In this document: positions 8,230 to 17,287 of the stretch, one piece after another
Layout of the letters: each line of letters opens with the position of its first letter
Numbering within the stretch: the first letter of the stretch is position 1
Origin: Bacteroidota bacterium
GTDB taxonomy: Bacteria > Bacteroidota > Bacteroidia > JABDFU01
Direction: 5' to 3'
Length of the DNA: 64,000 nucleotides
Assembly (NCBI GenBank): GCA_016183775.1
Contig: JACPDY010000087.1
Span: 1-64,000 of the forward strand
Translations under genes and position numbers: made by a program
The notes under the pieces: model-generated
Told to the model about the DNA's origin: nothing
Seen by the model: only the letters and a program-made list of their open reading frames with translations
Database searches by the model: none

Positions 8230-9101
8230 ATTTCTTTAAGTTGTCTGATCAATTGGCTTGGAATATCGTTTTCGCTTTTGTAATTAAAGGGTCCTTCAAA
8301 ATGGATTTTATTCACTTCTTCAGGTCGTATGTCGCGCATAAAAAAATCCGGGTGATGTAACAGTATTGAGTCAGAAATAAATCCCGCAAACAATCCAAAT
8401 GTGCTGCTGGGACTTGGGATAATTATTTTGCATTTACTTAGTGCTAACATATCCTCCAGGTCGGATTTTCCTTTAAAAAGCTCGACATTAGGCAACCCCA
8501 AAACAGGGGTTAGTTCACTTTCATATCCGTCACTGAAAATTACAGCCTTTAAATCTTTACCGGATAAATATCTGAGCAGCTTAATTGTTTGCACAAAATA
8601 GTCTATGGGAGTCTGCACCAATACAACTTCTCTGTCAAATTTCTGATTATGTTTAAATGCAGCAAAGTCTCCGCGCCTGATATGAACCCCAATAGCATTT
8701 GTAGGAAGGGATATGAATATCTTTCGAAATTTTTTCGTAAGAAGATCATCAAAAAAAGTTTTTTTTATAAAATCGCGGTGTATCCGTATAGAATCAAAAA
8801 AATGCATCCAAAAAAAAATATTTTTGAATTCAAACACGTTACTTGGTATCTGGTAAATTTCAATAAGTGGGTCTGTAATTTTATTAGTGTTGAGTAACAT
8901 CAAATGGGCCCTTAACCGGTCCAAAAGAGTATTATGGTTGAAATAACCGAGGTAAATCCGCTTCGTTCTTTCCTTTCTCAGTATTGGGCCAATATGAAGT
9001 GTTGACCAATTGATCGTAATCATACGAAAGCCATTGATATGCGCAAACGATAGTGCCCTCGACCAAACAAGGAGTTTGTTCGCCAAGCCGGCCCTTGGCA
9101 A
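8226..9101 (-). CDS. GT11-like (fucosyltransferase-type) glycosyltransferase
   Basis: The motif HIRRGDF at residues 140-146 is the HxRRxD signature of GT11 alpha-1,2-fucosyltransferases. Later segments AVIFSDG and IIIPSPSSTFGLFAGFIS fit the same family, where the serine-rich turn contributes to GDP-fucose binding. The TTG start at 9101 is not certain: the conserved opening (ANLPRAGLANKLL) continues upstream in frame for several codons towards 9143, and the usual M.GGLGNQ start of the family falls around there. The predicted role is transfer of fucose or a similar deoxysugar to the repeat unit, but no fucose-synthesis gene is in the window. Confidence 0.78.
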   Translation of the reverse strand: MPRAGLANKLLVWSRALSFAHINGFRMITINWSTLHIGPILRKERTKRIYLGYFNHNTLLDRLRAHLMLLNTNKITDPLIEIYQIPSNVFEFKNIFFWMHFFDSIRIHRDFIKKTFFDDLLTKKFRKIFISLPTNAIGVHIRRGDFAAFKHNQKFDREVVLVQTPIDYFVQTIKLLRYLSGKDLKAVIFSDGYESELTPVLGLPNVELFKGKSDLEDMLALSKCKIIIPSPSSTFGLFAGFISDSILLHHPDFFMRDIRPEEVNKIHFEGPFNYKSENDIPSQLIRQLKEI

Positions 9102-9120
9102 ATTAGCAATAACATATTTA

Positions 9121-10536
9121 TTATATTGTTTCAGGTTTATGTTTTAAAAAAGGTTGTTCTCTGATAAATAAGTTCAATGCATAAAAAAGGATAACCATTA
9201 CAACGACTGACTTTACAAATTGGTTGAATATACTGGTAAAGTCCTCTTCAGCTTTAATAACATAAAAAAATAAAAAGGGCAGCCATAACAGAGTTTCTGC
9301 CTTAAGCTGAGCCCGTTTAAGGATTATCCAATATACAATATTAAAGAAGAGTCCATAAATAAACATAAATATCACTCCTTCTACTTCTCCGTAGTTGGCA
9401 TAAGCCTCGCCAATAATACCCAGGTTCATGCTTGCGCCGGCAAGAGCCAGACCGGTGAATCGTTCAAAATTTTTTGCTCCGCCTGACATGGCTTTGTTAG
9501 GTGAAAGAAATCTTGGTAAGAGTGAAGCGTAAATACCCTCTATAATGGTTTCACCATGGGCGAAATCTTCATATTGAGGCACCACATACATGATCCTGGC
9601 AATGATCCATCCCTGATTCAGGCGGTCCGTAAATTCCTGGTAATAATCACTTTGTATACCACTACCACCTACTTTTTCATTTACCATGCCAATCAGTTGA
9701 CCTGCATTTCCTTTTACCCCTGTTTTTTCCTGTCCCGGAAATTGTGGCTGATCCTTTTGTTCTGACCAAACCGCTTCCCTGTAATCCTTTTTAACGGCAT
9801 TTATAAGAAAAATACTTGCTACCATAAACGAGAGCAATATGGTTTTGGAAAGAACTCCCGATTTATTAATAAAAGTATACATGATCACAAGGAATCCCCC
9901 CCATATGAACATTTCATGAAAAACCGAACTTTCTGCGGCGCCTGCAAAAATAGGTGCAAATGCAGCAGCAAGGGTAATATATTTAAACCGGCTATTTGCT
10001 TTAAGTAAATAAAGCGCTCCTAATATGGATGAATAGGACAACAGCAAAAAAAAGTAACCCAAAGCAGCCGGAGTAAAGGGTTTTATTAAAAATGCCAAAA
10101 GTCCAATAATAAATATTGCCTGACCGCGCTTAAAATAGTAATTAGGATTTTCAATATAATTTTCTCCCTGTAATTTAATAGGTTTTCGCAGAGGTAATAA
10201 TAATCCCGTAATTAAAGCCAAAGTTGCAGGAATAACGAAACTCATATACCGGCTTTCATCAATTATCATGTAGTAAAATTCACTTTTGGTATAGAAATGG
10301 TAAGATAATATGGGTGCAATGACCCATTGAATAAGGGCGATAAGTATTATAAGTTCCCTTACAGGAATTCCCCTGCCTAATTTGTAATAAAAGCTTAACC
10401 CGAAGAAAATGAAAAGTCCTAAGCCAATTATAGAAAGAGGATCTGTTTCGGGCTTGAAAAATTTCAGCGTTGAAGCCAGGATCATCGAAACGAATAGTTT
10501 GACAATTCTCACTACACCGTTTTCTGTATCTTCCAT
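9121..10536 (-). CDS. Polytopic membrane protein, O-antigen polymerase (Wzy)-like
   Basis: This 471-residue protein has about ten to twelve hydrophobic segments (for example IIGLGLFIFFGLSF, ELIILIALIQWVIAPIL) and a long polar loop at about residues 250-350 containing YYQEFTDRLNQGWIIARI and LLPRFLSPNKAMSGG. This architecture, inside a glycosyltransferase operon, fits a polysaccharide polymerase or ligase acting in the inner membrane on lipid-linked repeat units. Sequence in these families is poorly conserved, so the call rests on topology and context. It starts two bases from the upstream gene's stop. Confidence 0.68.
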   Translation of the reverse strand: MEDTENGVVRIVKLFVSMILASTLKFFKPETDPLSIIGLGLFIFFGLSFYYKLGRGIPVRELIILIALIQWVIAPILSYHFYTKSEFYYMIIDESRYMSFVIPATLALITGLLLPLRKPIKLQGENYIENPNYYFKRGQAIFIIGLLAFLIKPFTPAALGYFFLLLSYSSILGALYLLKANSRFKYITLAAAFAPIFAGAAESSVFHEMFIWGGFLVIMYTFINKSGVLSKTILLSFMVASIFLINAVKKDYREAVWSEQKDQPQFPGQEKTGVKGNAGQLIGMVNEKVGGSGIQSDYYQEFTDRLNQGWIIARIMYVVPQYEDFAHGETIIEGIYASLLPRFLSPNKAMSGGAKNFERFTGLALAGASMNLGIIGEAYANYGEVEGVIFMFIYGLFFNIVYWIILKRAQLKAETLLWLPFLFFYVIKAEEDFTSIFNQFVKSVVVMVILFYALNLFIREQPFLKHKPETI

Positions 10537-10537
10537 C

Positions 10538-11662
10538 TTATAAATTCATAAAATTCATAAATGCCTTCTTATTCCATTCATACGAATATATCTCATTTTT
10601 TCTTTTCAAACCTTCTGTATATGAAGCAGGATCACTTAAAGCGGCGGCTAAAATTCTTTCCTGAAGTTGTTTTGTGTCCCCTGTTTTATAATGATATCCC
10701 GTTTTTCCGTCTTCAATTAAGTCAGCAGAGGAGCCGCAGGCCTCACTCACAATCGCCGGAATTCCCATACTAAAGCATTCATTCACAATTAAGCCCCAGG
10801 TTTCCCTGTGATCACTTGTGAGTAAAATAAAATCGCTTTTGCTTAATAATGTTTTTAACTCAGTTTGGTTTTTAAACCCCCAGAACTTAATTGCCTTATG
10901 GTTATCCGCCAGAAGCTGACACGACTCCAATAATGCTCCTGATCCAATCATCCAAAGTTCAATATTTTTGTTGTAATCATAAGCGCTTTTAAATGCTTCT
11001 ATAGCATCATGAGGTCTTTTCTTTTCAATAAATTTGGCAGCCCACGCAAATATTAGTTTGTTTTCGGTTTTACTGTTTATTTCCGATAGATCCATTTTCC
11101 AAAAGGATTGATCAACAGCATGCGGAGAAAAAATCAATTGAGATTCTTGGGCGCCATATTCAACCAGGTATTTTTTGTTGCGTTCACCCACATACATCAG
11201 GGTATCATATTTTCGGATAAGAAAACCGTAAAATATTTTTTTAAATATGTGCTTAAAAATAGAGTCATCCGGATTTAGCTGGCTGTCACCTCTCACGGCC
11301 ACTTTAATTCCGGATCTTTTTGATTGCAAAAGCGCCTGAATATATGATTTTAAATACCAGCCGATGATTACAACATGAGAGATACTGTTTTCCTTTAACA
11401 CCCGGCCTATATCAGGAGTATCGCATCCGGAAAAAGAATTAAGTGATGGATGGGCGGAAATATTATTCAGATAAATATACTTATAGCCGCTTAATAGGTC
11501 AATATCCCATTTAAACTTAATACCAAATCCATTGCTCCCTATCTGTTCTTCAGAAGGGTTGTGGCAATAAAAAACGACTAAATCAATATATTTAGCCAGG
11601 TACCTGAACAGGGGGCTGTAATATTGAATAGGATGACTTACTACTATTCCTAATCGTTTCAT
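10538..11662 (-). CDS. Glycosyltransferase family 4-like
   Basis: This 374-residue protein begins MKRLGIVVSHPIQYYSPLFR, an opening common to one GT4 subgroup of surface-polysaccharide enzymes. The C-terminal half has the typical GT4 order: KLIFAWAAKFIEKKRP, an ELWMIGSG strand, then a donor-binding segment LLTSDHRETWGLIVNECFSMGIPAIVSEACGS, shown here only in part, with the E-x7-E-like glutamates. It would add one sugar from a nucleotide donor at the cytoplasmic face. The start overlaps the preceding gene by four bases, which supports coupled translation. Confidence 0.85.
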   Translation of the reverse strand: MKRLGIVVSHPIQYYSPLFRYLAKYIDLVVFYCHNPSEEQIGSNGFGIKFKWDIDLLSGYKYIYLNNISAHPSLNSFSGCDTPDIGRVLKENSISHVVIIGWYLKSYIQALLQSKRSGIKVAVRGDSQLNPDDSIFKHIFKKIFYGFLIRKYDTLMYVGERNKKYLVEYGAQESQLIFSPHAVDQSFWKMDLSEINSKTENKLIFAWAAKFIEKKRPHDAIEAFKSAYDYNKNIELWMIGSGALLESCQLLADNHKAIKFWGFKNQTELKTLLSKSDFILLTSDHRETWGLIVNECFSMGIPAIVSEACGSSADLIEDGKTGYHYKTGDTKQLQERILAAALSDPASYTEGLKRKNEIYSYEWNKKAFMNFMNL

Positions 11663-12921
11663 TTTCCGAAAGTGATTAGATCCAGTTTTTGAGCCAATAA
11701 AAAAGCCGACTGCCGTGATGAATAATGATTTAATGTTTCAAGTTTGGGAATCCAGTTCTTTCCTTTTTTTACAAAGGAATCGAAGGTGTTATAGATGGAA
11801 AACTCCAGCTTTATTACATCCATACTGTCAGTATATTCGCACAAGTAGTTGTCTGCTTCTGCCTGTTTTAGAATCGAAACCACACTGCTTTCTTTATGAA
11901 ACACAGCGAATACGGGCTTTTTGGATAGTAATGATTGAAATATTTTAGATGCAGTATAGTGGTTCTCTATACTTCCAATTACCATTACTCCCGAGGAAGC
12001 TGATAGAAAGTTTAAAATGTGTATAAAGGGAAATCGTTCAGGTATCTCATGAATTGAATCGGAAACTTTATTTTCATTTGCATGATCGGTAATTGTTTTT
12101 CCAGGATAAATTCCTGTACCTAAAAAGTAAAGATGAATATTTTTATTCCATTTTCCTTCCATTTTTAATTTAGCTATTGATTTAAACAGAAGTTCAATAA
12201 ATAAATGTGATTTAGGTAAAAATGCTCCCGCATAAACCAATGGAATGCATCCCGGAATATTATTCCATGGAAACTGAAGTCCTTCAATTTTTATTTCATG
12301 ATCATGAGGGTCAAATCCATATGGCATTCCAATATGTTCTATTGTTTTGTTTTTAAAATTTCTATCAAGCACAGGCCGGTAGTAAGAAGTGGCAACTCCT
12401 GAAATTAGAGAAGCTTTTTTTACTGCATAAGGTTCAAGCAGTTTTGCCAAATTGTTGCTGAGCCATGCTTTACTAAAAAGGAGGTCGTAATTTGTGAAGC
12501 CATTTACCCACGGATCAATATAGTCTATCCCGTAATTGATGCCGGTTTTTTCGTAAATCAGCCTCCCCAAAACTGCGGTGTAGAATGAAGGAATAGGAAT
12601 CCATATAAAGTCGATTTTGTTTTTTTTAGTTATTTCTATAGCTTTTTTATAAAGCTGTCCGAAAGCCCGGATTCCAATATCTCCAAAGAAGCGAAATCGT
12701 TTAAGTGTATTAAAGGCACTTACATAATTTATTTCTATTGCAGGCGATACAGTTTTAACAATATCCGGATCAGGCCGCTCTTCATAAAACTTCGGATCTA
12801 CAGTCAAAATGACCGGTAGCCAGCCAAATTCATGAATAAAATTCGCAATAAGCCTTGGTCTGTGGACTCCTGCTAAATTGGAGGGAGGCCAGTGAGGATA
12901 TATGATAAGTATTTTTTTCAA
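11659..12921 (-). CDS. Glycosyltransferase, GT4-like
   Basis: This 420-residue protein opens with KILIIYPHWPPSNLAGVHRPRL, the glycine-loop strand of GT-B enzymes that sits near the acceptor site. A second Rossmann half starts near residue 235 (IPLVYAGAFLPKSHLF), with YFLGTG and a weak donor site (SSGVMVIGSIENHYTASKIF). It resembles the gene at 17288 in its first strand (PP.N.GG/AG...RP.), so the two may be distant paralogues with different linkages. It lies in the minus-strand operon, four bases from its upstream neighbour. Confidence 0.8.
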   Translation of the reverse strand: MKKILIIYPHWPPSNLAGVHRPRLIANFIHEFGWLPVILTVDPKFYEERPDPDIVKTVSPAIEINYVSAFNTLKRFRFFGDIGIRAFGQLYKKAIEITKKNKIDFIWIPIPSFYTAVLGRLIYEKTGINYGIDYIDPWVNGFTNYDLLFSKAWLSNNLAKLLEPYAVKKASLISGVATSYYRPVLDRNFKNKTIEHIGMPYGFDPHDHEIKIEGLQFPWNNIPGCIPLVYAGAFLPKSHLFIELLFKSIAKLKMEGKWNKNIHLYFLGTGIYPGKTITDHANENKVSDSIHEIPERFPFIHILNFLSASSGVMVIGSIENHYTASKIFQSLLSKKPVFAVFHKESSVVSILKQAEADNYLCEYTDSMDVIKLEFSIYNTFDSFVKKGKNWIPKLETLNHYSSRQSAFLLAQKLDLITFGK

Positions 12922-12924
12922 AAT

Positions 12925-14160
12925 TTATGTTTTGGAACTCATTTCTTTCCAAACAGCTTCATAATCATGTTCCCAGAACAATTCTTTCTGTGAAACTTCG
13001 CTGGAACGATCTTTAAAATTACGAAGTTGGTCCTTATTTTTGCAAAGTGAATCTATTAATTCTGCCATTTTTACAGAATCTCCGGATGGATAAGTGTAGC
13101 CTATATTATATTCTTTAATTGTTTCATTCAGTCCTGGCATATCACTTGCAATTACTGCTAATCCTGCATTTATAAAATCAAAAAGTTTATTTGAGGATGT
13201 CAGCATTTGATTTTCTTCCTGCGGTAACTCTCCTATAAGGCCTATATCATATTTTGTGAGCGAACTAACAATATTGTATGGATCGGCAGGAGGAACAAGA
13301 GTAACCTTATTTCCTAACTTCAACTCCTTAACATAATCATTAAATATAATTAACTGTTCGTTGTTGATCAGGCCTTGAAGATATAATTTAACATTACTTT
13401 TGCAGGCGGCAATAGCTTTTAATAAAATATGAACGCCACGTGTATTGTTAAAATATATAGTCATTCCGTGCCACACTAATTTTACAGAATCATTTTCAAA
13501 GTTGTTTTCAGTCTTGGGTTTAACTCCAGAAAGCATTAATCCTGATGGAACATTGCGTACACGAAAAGCTGGAATTTTTAAAGCATAATCCCTGGTAAGT
13601 TGTCTAAGCATAACAGTTGTTGTTGCCAAAAGTATATCAACATGACTAATATATTTCGGTTCTGTTAGGTGCACCCAATCGCGTAACGGGGTCTCGTATT
13701 TATTATATTGACCCCTGAAATATTCCTGAGAATCGTAAATCAGTCTGGCTCCTGTTTTTTTTTTGAGTTCAACAGCAAATGGAAGGTTATCAACCAGGTG
13801 AATAAGGATAAAATCAAAATTGCTCTCTATCTTTCTTTTTGCACCCAGCAAGCCTTTATTCATATAATAAATAAACCCGAATTTTAATCGAAATTTGTTC
13901 CAGCAAATAGAAATAAACTTATTGATAATACTTATGTATAGCCACCTTGCATAAGAGTTTACTGTTCTTTTGCTTATATCATTTTCGATTATTTTCCAGT
14001 TTTTATTGGCGATAGAGTTTTTATAAACCTCGGCACTGGAAATCCCTGTAACCGGATTAAATACGGTGACCTCATATCCTTTCGTGCTGAAAAAATCGGC
14101 AGCTTTTAAAAGCCTGGCATTGTAGCAAATTTCATTATTGGATATAAGGAGTATTTTCAT
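12925..14160 (-). CDS. Glycosyltransferase, GT4-like
   Basis: This 411-residue protein starts MKILLISNNEICYNARLLK, typical of a GT-B subgroup whose first domain binds the acceptor. The second half includes VKLVWHGMTIYFNNTRG, VKLYLQGL, then YDIGLIGELPQEENQMLTSS and KLFDFINAGLAVIASDMPG, which correspond to the donor-binding loop and the conserved proline/glycine turn of GT4. It would add a sugar during repeat-unit assembly. It is separated from the wecB gene by eight bases and from the next glycosyltransferase by three, so it is firmly within the operon. Confidence 0.82.
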   Translation of the reverse strand: MKILLISNNEICYNARLLKAADFFSTKGYEVTVFNPVTGISSAEVYKNSIANKNWKIIENDISKRTVNSYARWLYISIINKFISICWNKFRLKFGFIYYMNKGLLGAKRKIESNFDFILIHLVDNLPFAVELKKKTGARLIYDSQEYFRGQYNKYETPLRDWVHLTEPKYISHVDILLATTTVMLRQLTRDYALKIPAFRVRNVPSGLMLSGVKPKTENNFENDSVKLVWHGMTIYFNNTRGVHILLKAIAACKSNVKLYLQGLINNEQLIIFNDYVKELKLGNKVTLVPPADPYNIVSSLTKYDIGLIGELPQEENQMLTSSNKLFDFINAGLAVIASDMPGLNETIKEYNIGYTYPSGDSVKMAELIDSLCKNKDQLRNFKDRSSEVSQKELFWEHDYEAVWKEMSSKT

Positions 14161-14168
14161 AAAATGAA

Positions 14169-15272
14169 CTATCCTTTTAATAAGGTGTCAGCTATACGTA
14201 TAGAAGCTTTACCATCACCAAACGGATTTTTACCTGATATCATTTTGTTATATGCTTTTGTATCATTAAGTAAGGCAATAGTTGCATTGACAATGTCTGA
14301 TGTATTTGTACCGATCAGTTTACCAAAGCCGGATGCAATAACTTCAGGACGTTCAGTAACACTGCGTAAAATAAGTACTGGTTTTTTTAAAGTTGGGGCT
14401 TCTTCCTGTATTCCTCCTGAATCGGTCCATATTAAATAGGATTCACGCATCATTTTAATTAATTCAATATATGAAAGAGGAGCGCATAAATTAACTCCTT
14501 GTGTTTTTCCGAGTTTTGAATAAACAACTTCTGCAACATTTGGATTTGGATGTACCGGCCAGACAAACTCAATGTTTTTATATGTCTTAAGGAGGCGTAT
14601 AACAGCATTGCAAATACTTTCAATTCCGCGGCCATGATTTTCCCTTCTGTGGGCAGTAATTAAAATTCGCTTTTTTGTGCTGGTGTTTTTTGTTTTGTTT
14701 TGTTTTGTTTTGTTTAATACCAGATGAAGTGAATCAACGACCGTATTGCCTGTAATAAAAATGGTAGAAGATCTGACGTTTTCTTTACGTAGATTTTTAG
14801 CGGTTAAGACGGTCGGAACGAAGTTATACCTGGCGAATAATGAAATTACCCGTCTGTTGAATTCTTCAGGATATGGATTGTAGATGTCAGCACTTCTGAG
14901 TCCCGCCTCCACATGGGCTACATGTATGTTTCTGTTAAATGCTGCTATACCCATTGATAACACTGTTGTTGTATCCCCCTGGACAACAACAATATCAGGA
15001 TTAAATTTACTGAATAGGTCGTTTGCTTTTCCGACAATGTTTGAAAGTATATTATTCAGTGATTGATCATGGGTCATTACATTGAACTTTACGTCAGGTG
15101 TAATTGAAAAAATGGTTTCTAATTCAGTTACCATTTCCTTGTGTTGACCGGTATTCACGACTAACAGCTCTGCGGTCTTTCGTTTTTTCAGTTCGAATAT
15201 AAGCGGTACAAGTTTTATTAATTCAGGACGGGTTCCGTATGCCAGTAATATTTTTTTCTTTAATTGAGCCAC
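14169..15272 (-). CDS. wecB: UDP-N-acetylglucosamine 2-epimerase (non-hydrolysing)
   Basis: This 367-residue cytosolic enzyme interconverts UDP-GlcNAc and UDP-ManNAc, feeding ManNAc-type sugars to the polysaccharide. Conserved elements are GTRPELIKL (13-21), GDTTT (99-103), HVEAGLRS (120-127), TAHRREN (206-212) and DSGGIQEEA (about 281). Residues 187-197 (NKTKQNKTKNT) come from a run of five perfect TTTTG units (as written on the plus strand) inside the gene. Because the unit is five bases, gain or loss of one copy would shift the frame before the catalytic HRREN region. No ManNAc dehydrogenase gene follows, so the product may be used as ManNAc. Confidence 0.93.
   Translation of the reverse strand: MAQLKKKILLAYGTRPELIKLVPLIFELKKRKTAELLVVNTGQHKEMVTELETIFSITPDVKFNVMTHDQSLNNILSNIVGKANDLFSKFNPDIVVVQGDTTTVLSMGIAAFNRNIHVAHVEAGLRSADIYNPYPEEFNRRVISLFARYNFVPTVLTAKNLRKENVRSSTIFITGNTVVDSLHLVLNKTKQNKTKNTSTKKRILITAHRRENHGRGIESICNAVIRLLKTYKNIEFVWPVHPNPNVAEVVYSKLGKTQGVNLCAPLSYIELIKMMRESYLIWTDSGGIQEEAPTLKKPVLILRSVTERPEVIASGFGKLIGTNTSDIVNATIALLNDTKAYNKMISGKNPFGDGKASIRIADTLLKG
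14688..14712 (+). repeat. Pentanucleotide microsatellite (TTTTG x5) inside wecB
   Basis: Five perfect TTTTG units lie at 14688-14712, with extra T bases on each side. They read as AAAAC-type units on the coding strand. The unit is not a multiple of three, so slippage would switch the epimerase reading frame. Confidence 0.85.
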
Positions 15273-15277
15273 AATTT

Positions 15278-16045
15278 CTACAATTTAACAGCAAATACTT
15301 CGATGTAACGACTTTGGGTTTTTTGGGGTAGTTGAGTAATAATTTCTTTTATTTGAATGGAATTGAGCCATTTTTCTACTGCGAAGCCATTCGCTAAGTT
15401 AGATAAAAAATAATTATATCTGTATGTAGCCAACCTTTCCATCAGGTCGATGCATTCAATAGTTTTGTTTACGTGATGAGGTAAGTTACATGTTATGGAT
15501 AAAGCAGGTATTGGATGTGATAATCCCTTTATTATTTCAAGTTCATAACCAACGGTTGATATTTTGCAATAATCAGGTATGCCGAATTTTTGAATAAGCA
15601 TATCTATAGTTTGTAGTTTAACCAAAGTTGTTTTCTCAAATGCAAACCCTGTGAAACGTGGATCACATAATGTGTTTTTTGCATCTATGTCGTCAAATGT
15701 AGAAAGAGCATGATTGGAAAAATTATGAAGTGTTTTCTCTGTGCTGGAAGAGCCCAATCCTATGTTAAGCAGATGAATAGTGTTTTTATTGTTATATTTT
15801 TCCTTTAAGGCGGAGAATGCGCTAGGATCAGGCTCAACTGCAACGACGGTTGCACCTGATAGATTAAAAATATTGGTTTTGGCACCAATATTTGCACCAA
15901 TATCAAAACAAAGTTGACCAGGTTTAATAAATTGACCGTAAAATTTCAGGTTAATCTCTCGTTCACGTTTAATGTACGGCTTTAGAATGCAAATAATCCT
16001 GAAATACAGATTTGAATTTTTGATGAGCTGATAAAGTGATTTCAA
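15278..16045 (-). CDS. FkbM-family methyltransferase
   Basis: This 255-residue protein contains CFDIGANIGAKTNIF (about residue 47), VVAVEPDPSAF as the acidic second strand, and the degenerate signature STVGYELEIIKGL near 166, where the usual DVEGxE is changed to TVGYE. The fold assignment is clear, but loss of the acidic residue in that signature may alter or remove catalysis. It is the fourth FkbM-type protein of the locus. It lies six bases from wecB in the minus-strand operon, and its glycan substrate is unknown. Confidence 0.82.
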   Translation of the reverse strand: MKSLYQLIKNSNLYFRIICILKPYIKREREINLKFYGQFIKPGQLCFDIGANIGAKTNIFNLSGATVVAVEPDPSAFSALKEKYNNKNTIHLLNIGLGSSSTEKTLHNFSNHALSTFDDIDAKNTLCDPRFTGFAFEKTTLVKLQTIDMLIQKFGIPDYCKISTVGYELEIIKGLSHPIPALSITCNLPHHVNKTIECIDLMERLATYRYNYFLSNLANGFAVEKWLNSIQIKEIITQLPQKTQSRYIEVFAVKL

Positions 16046-16060
16046 GTGTGAGGTTATGTG

Positions 16061-17284
16061 TTAATTTAGATCCTTCAAAGTATCAATTTTAATTTTAAGC
16101 ATAAGTGCGTCGGCAAAAAACTTCGCTGCCCAGTTGGGGTATTCATTCGGATGATAATTACCCCAGATCGGATAAGAACCTGCAATTGCATTTTTGTAAG
16201 GTAAATCCGGTCCATCCATTTTTTGTGTTTTCTTTACTACATTAAGTAAATTAGTAGCAGCTGTATAATATTTTTCATTGTCAGTCAGCATATATAGTTC
16301 ATACCATACTATACTAAATTGTGTGTTTCCTGTAAGGCAAACATATTCATCTCCTGCTTCCCATGTATTTGTAAATGTACCGGGAAGTATGTTCATATCT
16401 GTTTTTTCGTTTTGAAGCCCGTATTTATCAATAATGCGATCACTGAATAGTACTATTTCCGAATAAAGTTTGGCTTTGAGAGGATTTTGGTTATCCATTA
16501 GCACATATGCTCCCCAGAATCCCTGCAGTATGTATGCAACTGTATGGGAATAGGGTTGTTCTTGAAGGTCAAATCCCATATAATCATACCAGCCATTCGG
16601 GTAACGAATTGAAAATATCCATCCAAGATTTTTTTCGGCAGCAATTTTATACTTTTCATCCCCCGAAATATTGTATAATTTGAAAAGCGCCCATGCAACT
16701 TTGGAGTGATAAGTATGCGGAATCATTTTATAGCTGTAAGTGCTCCATTTTCCATCATTGTCCTGTACATCTGTCAGCCAATCACCTGCTTTGCAGGCAG
16801 CATCATAATAGGTTTTATCTTTCGTTTCTTTATATAGATCCGTTAACCCTAACAAAACCATGCCCGTATCAAATATATCTGCTTGCGTATTGTCCGGATG
16901 CTGAACACGCGTTCCTCCGGAAGGTAGCTGTATATCCATTTCCCAATTTCCCAATTCTATAGCTTTATTCAAATAGTATTCGTTATTTGTAAATTTGTAA
17001 TATTCAATAAATGTATTTATAATGTAACCCGTTGTTTCCGGATATGCGGGAAGCCACCCCAGTTTCATGGAATAAGCCAGAGAAATACCTTTTGATCCAG
17101 AATGTTTTTGAGCAGTGATTATCCAGTTTATTGATGCCTGCAAGTGTTTCATATCTTCCTGAATTTTCTCCGTATGGTTTCTATTATCGCGAAGTAAAAT
17201 ACGGAAGTGCTGGTTCTTGAAATAATATTTCAGGCAGCGCTGTATTTTTTTTATATAGTTGATTAAGATCATTCGAATCAACAA
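16061..17284 (-). CDS. Alpha/alpha-toroid (six-hairpin glycosidase-like) protein of a polysaccharide locus
   Basis: This 407-residue protein shows repeated helical hairpins with aromatic- and glycine-rich turns, for example GWLPAYPETTGYIINTF, ADIFDTGMVLLGLTDLY, HSKVAWALFKLY and EQPYSHTVAYILQGFWG. These are spaced about 55 residues apart, as in (alpha/alpha)6 toroids of glycoside hydrolases, polysaccharide lyases and C5-epimerases. There is no clear signal peptide; the N-terminus is basic. It might trim or epimerise the polymer or its lipid-linked precursor. I do not recognise the exact family, so only the fold is offered. Confidence 0.6.
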   Translation of the reverse strand: MLIRMILINYIKKIQRCLKYYFKNQHFRILLRDNRNHTEKIQEDMKHLQASINWIITAQKHSGSKGISLAYSMKLGWLPAYPETTGYIINTFIEYYKFTNNEYYLNKAIELGNWEMDIQLPSGGTRVQHPDNTQADIFDTGMVLLGLTDLYKETKDKTYYDAACKAGDWLTDVQDNDGKWSTYSYKMIPHTYHSKVAWALFKLYNISGDEKYKIAAEKNLGWIFSIRYPNGWYDYMGFDLQEQPYSHTVAYILQGFWGAYVLMDNQNPLKAKLYSEIVLFSDRIIDKYGLQNEKTDMNILPGTFTNTWEAGDEYVCLTGNTQFSIVWYELYMLTDNEKYYTAATNLLNVVKKTQKMDGPDLPYKNAIAGSYPIWGNYHPNEYPNWAAKFFADALMLKIKIDTLKDLN

Positions 17285-17287
17285 TAA

